From NCBI GenBank assembly GCA_905250115.1, contig CAJNOI010000177.1, positions 120,785-184,784 of the forward strand: a stretch of DNA of 64,000 bases. Reading direction: 5' to 3'. A model generated the notes under the pieces. It was given only the letters and a program-made list of their open reading frames with translations, was not told the origin of the DNA and made no database searches. The position numbers and the translations under genes were made by a program. This document shows, one piece after another, positions 34,525 to 44,823 of the stretch. The stretch comes from Adineta steineri (taxonomy: Eukaryota; Rotifera; Eurotatoria; Adinetida; Adinetidae). Numbering within the stretch: the stretch's first letter is position 1; every line of letters starts with the position of its first letter.

Positions 34525-35068
34525 ATGATGCCTTTCATCTCACTTCTTCGTGCTTCACTAATGGTTGTTGTTATTGCCTTTGCCATGTGCATTTCCGATG
34601 CGGCTACTCGATACATGAACAATACAACTATCTTCGGTCGTTGTGCTCATGTGGGTGTCGCTCCTGGTACAAGCATCACTGGCCTTTCAGTGCTAGGTAC
34701 TAACTACACGACGGAAGCGAATAGGGACTTCGCGATAAACTGTGCAGCTGACGAACTGATCGCGTATGGATACCTCAAAGGTGTTACGTGCAACAACATA
34801 CTTGCTAATTCAGATTTATCAGGTGTAACTCTGTTTCCAGGTGTCTAAGGTAGGAAGCAGCGCAACGTTAGGAGGGAATTGCTCCTTTATAGGACAAATA
34901 CTTGCTTACGCCTCAATTACTGTCGATCGTTTCGCCAGTGTAATCGGTCGTCTCTACGCTCAAGCAGCGGTGACTTTTGCAGGTGGTAATATGATCAAGT
35001 TGCCTGGGCACTGTTGGCGTTGCAATACACAACTAATCAACACAAAACAGATTGTGCAGTTGCAGTAG
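34525..35068 (+). pseudogene. DUF3494 ice-binding-protein gene, broken
   Basis: The first frame (34525-34848) has a signal peptide (LMVVVIAFAMCISDA) and then DUF3494 motifs: VGVAPGTSITGLSV, a helix around ANRDFAINCAADELIAYGYL, and DLSGVTLFPGV. It then hits TAA. The second frame (from about 34840) resumes with KVGSSATLGGNCSFIGQILA, ASITVDRFASVIGRLYAQ and AAVTFAGGNMI, the C-terminal strands of the same fold. In intact proteins about 55-60 residues separate PGVY from VGSSATLG, so an internal deletion with a frameshift has occurred at about 34845; part of the N-terminal segment is also missing. DUF3494 proteins bind ice and are known for horizontal spread among bacteria, fungi, algae and some animals. 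GC content is higher than in the neighbours. Confidence 0.78.
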
Positions 35069-35298
35069 AAATAGCAATCTTTTATTGTTTTTGTCTTTAT
35101 CTTTATCACTATTTTTCAATTTGAAAACTCTAAAATTCAATAACTAATTAATTTAATAAATACTACATTATTCGGATCAGTCCTCTCTCTTTTATCTAAT
35201 GAAAGTGATTTCAAACCTACTCTCAGTTCGCCATCGATCATCCAGAAAATATAAATCGCAATGAAACTTTTTAATAGAAAAATTGAGCCTGTTATGTT

Positions 35299-38200
35299 TT
35301 AAATAACATTTGTTACATCATAAAGTGTTTGAAATGTCAATCCTTGACGAACTTGTTCTGATGTTGAAGGTATCCACGTACTGTATGTAATTGTTTTGTT
35401 CGTTTGAAATAAATGAAAACCATTCTGATTGAATCTACCTTTGACACCAAATACATCGAACCAAAGAAAGAGTGCAGGAGATTGTATAGTGAAAGTAATA
35501 TCGAAGTCTATCTATGTACGATTTTTGACAGATAGAATTTGTAATTGTGGATTCTGTAATTGATAGTTTTTGGGTTGTGTGAAGAAAAGAATTTGTTCAT
35601 AATTATTCTCGAAATCTTCTGAGTACGAACAACGAAGTATACAATCGGTAGCATTCGAACATTCTGATTGACGTAATAATTCTTGATAGGGCATTTCTTT
35701 TAAGATTTTCACATCACTTGAATTCATATTAACGTCGAATGTAAGTCGAAGATGTGGAGTAAATGAATGAAAATCATTTATCTGACAATGAACTTGTCCA
35801 TGTGTTCCATTGAATTTTTCATTGATAAAATAAATTTTAACTAAAGATGTTGTATCGTACGTTAAATAAGGTTCTAAAATAGGTAGAACGTAAACTGGCT
35901 GATAGACTTGTTTGGCATAGTAATGTGACATTTTCCATTTTCCACCGTATTCTATTGAAGACCAGGTAGGAGCTTGCCAGATATCGTTTAATTGCCAATA
36001 CATTAAACCCATTGTGTGACCTAGTTGATAGAATGTAGAGTATAGATTAAGTGTGATAAAAACTATTTTTACCTTGTGAATTATTTTTATTCATCATTGA
36101 ACGAGAAGAATATCGTCGACAATGATCACTATGCGTTTTAATATACATTGCTTGATTTATTTGAGATAAATAGATAAGTAAAGTGAAATTTTGTAAACTA
36201 TCATTTATTAATGGAAGCGGTAGATTAAACATCATTTCTAGTCTAAAAAAAAGATTTATTAGATATAATTGAAAATATAGACAAGTTTTCTCTATTTTTA
36301 CAATAATTGTTTTTGTCCATCTCTAACATTATGTTGTCGATGTCTCATTAATGAGCTTTCAAACGATAAATCTTTTGAATCATTCGTAATTTGTAATAAA
36401 GTTTCTAGACTAGGCATTGATTGTAGACCGGTCTCCGACAGAAACCGACTAATTGGCACATAAGTATAATTCCATGGATCAACTTTATCATTGTAATAAT
36501 GAACATCACCATACAATGGAGATTGAGGATCATCTGCAATATAATTTTCTTTGACAGTTTCCCAACCATTAGATGGTGATGAAGTGACGAAGGGACGTGT
36601 TGGATCGAGTGTCTCAACTAAAACTAGTATTAGATGAACATAAAGTAAACGATAATCGTTTTCATATTTTGGGCGATCTACATCGGGTATATGATATCCA
36701 CTATAACGCTTACTGATACCAGCTTCATTTTCATTATTTCCAGACCAGAGTACAATCGATGGATGTGATTTAAGACGATTAACTTGAAAAGAGATCTCAT
36801 TCTGAATATTCTGTAAGAAAGCAATGTTAGTTGGATATCTACATATAAATTAAAATAGAGAAGATTTTAAAGAACTTCTTCTTATATGAAATTTAAGTTC
36901 TTAGAACTTACAAACTATCTGAAAACATGAAATCTTGCCATATCATAATACCTAATTGATCTGTTAATTCATAGAAATCATCTTTTTCGTAGACGCCACC
37001 TCCCCATACTCTTAACATATTGATATTGGCTTCAGCTGTAGAGTAAAGTAATCGTTCCAAATATTCTCGTGTAATACGTTCTTGAAATGCATCTGCTGGT
37101 ATCCAATTACTTCCTTTAATAAAAATTGTTTGATTATTCACTTTGAAATAGAATGATGTTCCATTCAGACCGAGATCTGTGTAATCTTCTTCAACTAGTT
37201 CAATAGTACGAAATTCAATTCGTTTTGTTTTCAATTGAGATTGATATTCAACTTGAAATTCGTAGAGATATTGATCTCCATAACCATTGGGCCACCATAA
37301 TTTAATATGATGAGATGGAATATGAACAGTGATGGATGCAGATTCATAATTAGCATTTGGAAAAGTGAGAGAAGAAATATTCAAAGTGTAAGTCCAGTTG
37401 GTATGTAAGAGACGAAAATGAATTGTCTGGTAAGTATTAGATTGTTGAAAAGGATTTTCTGAAAATTTTAAATAAAAATCAACATTCCAGCAATTACTAT
37501 CGTTACCCATGTAAAAAAGTTGTGAAAATCATGATTTTTTATGAGAAATCCGATGAGAAATCGATTTAAATGGCACGATTTTAATAGCTTGGTAATCAAT
37601 TAAGTTGAAATAATCAGTTAAAATCCATTAAATTGTTGTAGAAAATCAATTAAAATCGATTAACTTGAATATAATCGATTAAAATCCAATGATATTTGAT
37701 TTTTCGTGAAAAAATAATCGATTTTAATTGATTTTTTACAACAATTTAATGGATTTTAACTGATTATTTCAACTTAATTGATTACCAAGCTATTAAAATC
37801 GTACCATTCAAATCGATTTCTCATCGGATTTCTCATAAAAAATCATAATTTTCACAACTTTTTTACATGGGTAATGTCGAAACATTTTCTAACATTGACA
37901 CCAAATAGATCAAAATTAATTTGTGATGTGTCTTTCGTATCTGTTGCTTCTAAATAAATATCACCAGTGATGCCCATAGGTGCAAAGGCAGGTCCCTGAA
38001 GTAGTGAATAAAAGTCAATCGTTGTTGGTACGAAAGATTTTCAATTCAATATATTAATGCAAATGTATACGTACCCAACCCCATGAAAATGAACATGCTT
38101 CTTTGCGTATAAATTGATAATGACATTCACCATGTGATTTTGAGTCTGTACAATTCGGTGGAACATAATATGGATACAGTAAAGATTGTTGAAGTGCATA

Positions 38201-38662
38201 TTGTATAGGTGATTGTATTTCAATTTTCAATTCATTATTGTCTTCTTTCAACTGACAGAATGTTTTTGTAACATTAAATAGATAGGTGAAAAACATACTA
38301 CTAGTATTACCCAGTTGACAGTCATTCAAAATAACCGATGAAATGGTATCGATCTGTTCTAGAACTAGTTGAAAATTGGTCATTTGTAATTGATCTTTAG
38401 TCAATGTAAAATTCGTTTGAAATGTCCAATTCTGATAAATTAAATAACGTTGATTAACATCATTATAGCCATAGTATGGATCTTCAATCAGATTAGATGC
38501 TAACAGAATTGTGTGAATAGTACCAGGAATTCTACCACGAGCTGTTAGATTCGGCGATGAAATCTGCCAATCGTTATTTGTCAATGGAATTTTAATTGTT
38601 GTCGTTGAAACTATGGATAGAAAGATTAAGATCCAACAAACAACAGAGATCAATGATAACAT
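35299..38662 (-). CDS. Lysosomal-type beta-mannosidase (GH2), exon split by a MITE
   Basis: A multi-exon gene with a signal peptide (MLSLISVVCWILIFLSIVST). It has the GH2 domain order of animal MANBA: sugar-binding jelly roll (YLIYQNWTFQTNFTL, FSWGWGPAFAPMGITGDIYL), Ig-like domain (WWPNGYGDQYLYEFQVEYQ), and TIM barrel (FIKGSNWIPADAF, MLRVWGGGVYEKDDFYEL). The acid/base Glu is in WSGNNENE and the nucleophile Glu in FLSETGLQSMPS. The C-terminal domains run to 35299. It would remove terminal beta-mannose from glycoprotein oligosaccharides. One exon is interrupted at 37503-37874 by a palindromic element. Without it, coding reads through CFDSNCWNV; with it the frame meets a stop, and I find no GT-AG pair that would remove it in phase. 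This allele may therefore be inactive. Confidence 0.85.
37503..37874. mobile_element. 372-bp palindromic MITE inside a beta-mannosidase exon
   Basis: The element is almost wholly a fold-back: arms of about 160 bp, beginning TTACCCATGTAAAAAAGTTG, match with about four mismatches. It is flanked by TATCG and TGTCG, a probable 5-bp target duplication with one change. The arms are rich in AATCGATTTTAAT. The near identity of the arms suggests a recent insertion. A diverged relative lies at about 54945-55112. Confidence 0.85.
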
Positions 38663-38996
38663 TATTTTTTGATTGATGAAGTAATCTGTCGGGCAAAAGG
38701 CGGTAAATAAATTCAACACACGCACGTTTTTTTACGAACAGGTAATGAAGAAGAAGTCTTTTTCTAAACTGTTCTTCAATAGGTTAGTGCTTGCTTATAT
38801 ACCCCCATTTCTTTCGTTCTTCTTTTCGTTTGTTCGACTCTCCATATAAATAGATTGTTAATAGAATACTCGTATAGATAAGATAAAATAAAGCTTTCTT
38901 TCGACGTTAGAATACTTTTGTCAAACATGAACTAACAGGAGTATTTAGGCGTACAATTTTGCAGCCCTCCTCAGACCATGATAGTCGCTGATGATT

Positions 38997-39044
38997 AGAG
39001 TGTGAGTGTATATTATATTAGGCTACTGTTACAGCCACACCCTG
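38997..39044. repeat. TGTGGG-type hairpin 7
   Basis: Left arm AGAGTGTGAGTGTA, right arm TACAGCCACACCCTGC. Weakly paired. Confidence 0.55.
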
Positions 39045-39144
39045 CACAGTCGAGTGAATAATCATTCCGAGACATCTACCTTTCTGATAATGTTCGAACG
39101 AGCATCTAGAAGTTCGTAGATCTTTACAAAATCGTGTTACGAAA

Positions 39145-39214
39145 GGGTGTTTGTGTGGGTGCTAGAGGAATACAGTATCCACACCCACAACACTCACTCC
39201 CACACCACAACCTA
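39145..39214. repeat. TGTGGG-type hairpin 8
   Basis: Left arm GGGTGTTTGTGTGGGTGC, right arm ATCCACACCCACAACACTC, followed by a further CCCACACCACAACC. Confidence 0.7.
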
Positions 39215-39482
39215 TAATAATTATTCAAACTACGATGCAATTAGAGTATTCAATACAAACAAGACATTTACTGCTTTTCAGATATAACTAATCTGAATTC
39301 AAGCAGCAGTGATTTGGGTCAACGTATGTAAATCAAGCAACTCCAGTCAAGATTTGAAAGGAAATTTTTGAGTAAAATTTTATTTAGTACGATGCAATAG
39401 GCATAAATAACATGTAACTATACTTATAAGTGCAAAGACAGTTTTCTAGTCATGTTAGATAGGGTGAATCATAAACTTGTAA

Positions 39483-42400
39483 TCATGGGTAATTAACTGT
39501 GCCCACGTATGTCGGATCGGTTAAACTGCAGATACCTTGGATACGAGCATAACTAATAAACTCTTTTGTCAACGTTTGCGTAGCTGCTCCTAGTTTTTGT
39601 ATTTCAAATGTCACTGTTATTGGATTGCTCGCGTTTGCACGGATAGTGAAATCATATTGATCGAAGCAAAGACGATAAATACCGGTAGGCGCCGTCGTGT
39701 TCCAGAAAACATTTTCTGGACCAGTGCCCTTTCTATCATCTTTATCCATATGACCAAATTCCGTTTCTGCATTTGGACCCATATTGTTGTAGTTGATAGA
39801 ATAACCCCCTGGTGTTGTCACGTGGATATCACCGTCATCAGGGCGCGACCACGTCATAGTAATTCTAAACATTCCACTACCTACAGTGACTTATTCACAA
39901 ATTATATCGTAGTTTCTTTTGAAATTTTAGACATGTTCTTTTGCTGGCGCGTAATATCGGTATTCGGGATCAAGCGCCATTGGAGCAGATTTGAAATGCT
40001 GCGCATGTGTGTGGACAGACTTCAATACCTGTAAAAGTAAATGACAGGAATCTCGAAATCATACTAATAATATCAGACTATTCAACCAATTAGGATTTCA
40101 GGGGCTGTCACACAAAACACAAACAAACAAAAAGCTGTTTCCATATGGAAAATTATAATTTTTTCACGGTTTGACTCGTGGCTAGCAAGCTCTCTATTGT
40201 GCAGAGGGTGTGGGTGTAGGTTTTTGTTTGTGTTATATTAAATGTGAACCAAACAGACACATCTACGCCACCCACACCCTGTAATTGGTTGGATAGACGG
40301 ACAAACATTTTTGTTTGACAGACCCTTTCTTTCAGAAAAAGAACAGTGGGGACATTAAACACAAGTGACCGAGGATGGACATCCCGAATATGAGATTCAT
40401 TAACCTCAAAAACCCATTTAGAGAGTCAGTGTGGGTGTGACTAGTATGAGCTGATTGTATACGCATATCCGCCTATACCCATTGTTATACAGATACAATC
40501 AAGACTTTCCAATGCTCAATCACGTTAATAACACTACCTTCTGTGTTTTCCCATACTAGGGCTGGACCAACCGCTAAGATCGAAAAATTTCCAGTAATAG
40601 ATTGCACATGGGTTGTGACCACCAGAACATACACTTGCTTAGGTTCCAGGTAAATTTGAATACGAAATTGTAACTGATTTCCACTGTCATCATCCTTGGC
40701 CATCAAATTCGCTGCCGTATTGTTTGGATCGAAAGAACTATTGTAAAAATAGCCCATAGTGTCAATTGTACTATTGCTTTGGAAAGTGTAATTACCAGCC
40801 ACAGATACAGTGACTTCAATCTCCTGGTAGTAGAAGGAGTGATCTGTGCCACCACCAGGTCGAGAAAAAAATGAACTGTTAGATGATAATATATCCGTAT
40901 ACGACGATGATACGGAAGGCGTCGGAGATCCTAAAGTAATCGAAAGCAGTCATATGAAGACAAATAACAAAAAGAACTAAAGAGAATCTTTTCTTGTTGA
41001 ATGCACAAAAAAAATTAACGGAAGAAATAGCATCGTTGTAAGTGGCGATACGGGGATCTGATGATATCAACAAAAGATCCCCACACCCACATCATCAAGC
41101 CATCGTGTGAGTTGTTAAGATACTAACTGCATCATATATCTTCTTACAGTTAAGAGTGTAGATATAGAACTTACTTGTTGTTGTGGGAGGAGTCGTTGAT
41201 GGTGCGATCGACGTGAAGCTGACGTTGGATGGACCGACAACTGAAATTGTAAACTGACCCGTAACGGATTCCCAATGCGTTGTGATCACCAGAATATACA
41301 TCTCTTCGGACTCCAAATGCACTTTGATACAAAATTGCAACTGCTCTCCGCCGTCATCATCCTTGATCATTAAATTCGCTGCTGAATTGTTCACATCAAA
41401 AGAAGTATTGTAAAAATAACCCACCGTGTCAATTTTACTGATGCTCTGGATAGTGTAAATGCCAGCTGTGGATACAGTAATTTCAACAGCTTGATAATAG
41501 AACGAACGTTGTGTGCTATCTCCAGGTCGAGAAAAAAGTCCACTGTTGAATGATAGTGTACCCGTATATAACGATGATACAGAAGGTGGTGTAGTTCCTA
41601 TAGTAATGTAAAGTAGTCATGCGAAAACAAGTAAGAAAATAGACTGAAAAGGATCTTTTCCTTTGTGAATAAATAAAAGAAATTTGCAATAATAATTAGC
41701 ATAATTCTCTTTCTCTAAAACTCGCTACGACGTGGCTTCTATCTAAGAATCAGAAGGATGAAAAAACGCATTACAACAATCACACGTTTCCTTTTCCTTT
41801 ACGCCATGCAAAGACCTAGATTTGTCCAAATGTTGTGTTTTTTCACAGGTGCCTGTGTTCAACACAAGGGGCCCCTTATTATGCGTTTAATACCGCACTC
41901 TTGACTCGACGCATCAAAACGCAACAATTCCGATAAATTCAACTGTTCAGGGTCCGTCGCACGACTTTCTAGTCGATGTACATGTAATGTCCATAGTACG
42001 CATAGTTTGTTCCTGAGATCAAACTTTAACATTAAGTAGTAGGCTCATCGCTCGTTTACACTCGAAAATTTCGGTCCAATTGAATTAGTAATTTTGCAGT
42101 TATTGTATTTTGAACTGTCCTCGAATTCTTTCGTTATAGTAGTGTACTGGGGGAACAGCACGTTAGACGTTGTTTCAAGGTGAAAAAGAGTCATAGCGTG
42201 AGGGTTCTGGTATTTCTTTACTCTTACTCGTACAAATGTGTTTTTCTACCAAACTAAGGAGTAGATCTGATCTGTTCAAGAACACATTTAATCTTAGCAA
42301 TATTTACCTGTCGTAAGTGAAACTGGAGTCGAAGTTATTGCCGTTCCGGTGGCTAAAATGAGAAAAATATTTTCGCTCACCAGTGTGCAATTATATAACA

Positions 42401-43905
42401 TAAAAAATATTTCGACATTGTTTGGTAGTTTGTATTCTGTAGCGAAGCCTCGACTGTGTATGTAGTGTACGACTCCTTTCTTGTATATAAAAAGCTTATT
42501 TGACGAGACTGTTATTAGAGCTTTCATAAATTATTTTTCATTAACTCTTTCTTACACATAAATTAAAGACCGACTGTTGGGCTGCGGAGGTTTTTTCATA
42601 TGATTATCTTGATCACAAGTCGTATGTGATATAAAAGTTGAGTCTTCTGTAAGCAAGATCTTTTAGTTCCCAAAAATGTTTAACAGTTTTTACTTGTCTC
42701 TCGGAAAAGAAAACTGATGAAGAAAACAATTGTTCTTTAGGTTTGCAATTTACAAATAAAGCTAAAAATCATATAGTGTTGGGCAGCTTACGACATTTTT
42801 CAAAGTCGTTTTGGAGTCACAAATGGGTCTTTCTCACTATAGTCTCATGCGTATCTGGATAGAGACTATGCGGAATGTTTACCTCAGATCATCGCTGAGA
42901 CAGTGTATAATCTTGTTGATTCTGTTAAGAATTATATTATCATTCCAAAATCTCGTTGAAGACTACAGAACTCTTCTACCAGAAAATCTCGACTTTCCTG
43001 ACCTTTACGGTTTTCTCAATGAATGTCGAAAACGGGAAGCTCCTGGGAAACTTATTAATTTGAAATAAATTTCATGAGTGACTGATTATGTCAAATTTTT
43101 CATTATGACCAAAATCCAACCTTTCTCTCATTGCATTCTATAGCATAAAAACACATCGATTTACTCATCTACCGCTCAAAAATAAAATAAAAATGTTTGT
43201 TATTACAAAAGGTTCCTTTTTGTTAGAAACAGTACCTGCGCTTGCACCAAGTGCAATAACAATGATGGTAAAACACCACATAATAATCATTTGCAAGATG
43301 GCCTCAAGGGGAAAACGTTGATAACGTCGGTATCTATTATCATAGACCATGATAGCTACGGGATCTACCTTGCCACTGAGTTGCTGTATATCAGTGATCA
43401 CTGCTGATGCATTGTGACCGAGTATTTCAGTCAATCGCTGATCTTTGACAGGGCCATTATTTGGTATGGTGAAGAATTCATTAGCGAATCCTTTCAGGTT
43501 TTCGTCGTCGACGGGTTTCATTCTTGTGTGATCGAGTTTACCATTGCGATGAAAAATCAAAGTGTTACAAATGAAAAGAGCTGTATAAATAAGACTGATG
43601 ATAATAGGGACCGCAATGTAGCCTGTATATTTAGCTACTACAACTAATGGTATTATAGAGCATGCGGCTATTATTAGATAACCAGCTATGAAAATACGAT
43701 GTAACAGTAAGTAACCATCTTGCATATGCCTCTTTTCAGCACTGCACTCTAGTATATTCCAGTTGGTTACAGCAATATTATATTCAGTTGTATAGTTATT
43801 TCGGTAATAAGCTCTAAAACCAGTTGGGAATGAGACAGCAGCACTAAGTTCTACATCCATTTGACGAAGGTCTGTAATAGATTTTGTTATATTCGACGAA
43901 GACAT
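39483..43905 (-). CDS. Modular membrane protein with repeated beta-sandwich and DUF2135-like domains
   Basis: Exon 1 (43236-43905) starts MSSSNITKSITDLRQMDVEL and has three hydrophobic helices, among them IFIAGYLIIAACSIIPLVVV and MIIMWCFTIIVIALGASAG. A 45-bp exon (42308-42352) adds a Thr/Ser linker. Exons 41175-41597 and about 40540-40930 each encode one copy of a domain of about 120 residues (FYYQAVEITVSTAGIYTIQS, TMGYFYNSSFDPNNTAANLM, LVVTTHVQSITGNFSILAVG), common in bdelloid surface proteins and similar to pre-peptidase C-terminal folds. The last exon (39483-39890) matches the YfaP/DUF2135 type (TMTWSRPDDGDIHVTTPGG, GPENVFWNTTAPTGIYRLCF). All introns are phase 1, which favours domain shuffling. 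A Cys-rich exon near 39975-40034 ends in TGA; it may be a dead or skipped exon. The exon link at about 40540 is the weakest. Confidence 0.6.
40203..40282. repeat. TGTGGG-type hairpin 9
   Basis: Left arm GAGGGTGTGGGTGTAGG, right arm ACATCTACGCCACCCACACC ending CTGT. A well-preserved copy inside a predicted intron. Confidence 0.75.
40428..40481. repeat. TGTGGG-type hairpin 10 (weak)
   Basis: Left arm CAGTGTGGGTGTGACTAG, right arm CCGCCTATACCCA. Poorly paired, probably an old copy. Confidence 0.4.
41046..41093. repeat. TGTGGG-type hairpin 11 (one arm)
   Basis: The right arm GATCCCCACACCCACATC is clear. The left arm is only GGGGATCTGATGAT. Inside a predicted intron of the modular gene. Confidence 0.4.
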
Positions 43906-44823
43906 TTTACAACCGGCACCAATGATTAAAATTCTTATATTATTGTTAACAGAGCTAGCCCTGGTTGATATTTGCCACAATAGACAATACGCAACTGATT
44001 CTTTAATTTTTATGACTGGAAGGACTGCTTGAGTATATGGCAAAGCAAAGCTGCTATAGGTAAGTAAATGGTTCGTTCTCCGAATCAACTGATAATGACT
44101 TCACATAAGATAACGCTTCACACGCTAAGGTGTACTTGTCGGTGTATGAAGCTGTGGGTATGGGTGTGGGTGTGGGGTAGGTGTGGGACGGGTGTGAGTG
44201 CGAATTTGTCAATAATAACGAAGTAAGCACTCACACCCAAAATCATAACCACCCGTACCCACCCAGATTCAGATCCACCTAGACCCAGACCCACCCAAAT
44301 TTACACCCACACCCTAAAGATGACAAAGGAAAGCTGCCGCAGATGAAAAAAAAAGGTTCGTTCCCCGAATTAACCGATAGTGACTTCTCAAAAGATAACG
44401 CTCCACACGCCAGACAACGAGAAAAGACAACAAAGAGTTGTTGTTATTATCAATTTCTTGTCCAGATTAAATTACCTTGACAGACGAATTTTAGTTAAAT
44501 AAATTTCAGGTAAGTACGATGTTCGTTTCTAAAAGCCGCAACGCCAAATACGAGTCGTTTTCATCAAACATCTAAAAAAGAGACAAATGTAATAAAATTT
44601 TTGGGTCGACATCCTTTTTGCCAACCGCTATGAAATCCTTTAAGAAATTAAAAAAAATTGAAAAATCACACACCAAGAGTTACTTTTTTGTTTTCTTTCG
44701 ATTTATGACTTTTTGATCTTGTGGCCTAGATTTCTTCTTATAGTCTGGAAGAAGCTTTGAAATTTCTTATCTGTTTTAGCAAGCAAATTATCCATCCTTT
44801 GCAACAATTATTAGACTGAATCA
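43906..44823. other. Intergenic region with a hairpin between direct repeats
   Basis: About 57 bp are duplicated directly at 44068-44128 and 44354-44411 (both hold GGTTCGTT, CCGAAT and AGATAACGCT) on either side of the largest telomere-like hairpin. The rest, up to 44823, is the likely promoter of the ankyrin gene. Confidence 0.5.
44152..44317. repeat. TGTGGG-type hairpin 12, longest copy
   Basis: The left arm is a run of G-rich hexamers (TGTGGGTATGGGTGTGGGTG continuing to GTGTGAGTG). The right arm is about 90 bases of CACTCACACCCA...CACCCACACCCT. The spacer is about 20 bases. The arms look like true short telomere tracts in opposite orientation. Confidence 0.8.

Larger units (their letters stand above)
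38663..39482. other. Intergenic region with two telomere-like hairpins
   Basis: It contains the promoter side of the beta-mannosidase gene and hairpins at 38997-39044 and 39145-39214. No gene is supported. Confidence 0.4.

Noticed and set aside
44152-44317. True chromosome end (telomere)
   Set aside because: Unique genes continue on both sides and the repeat is arranged as an inverted pair, so it is interstitial.
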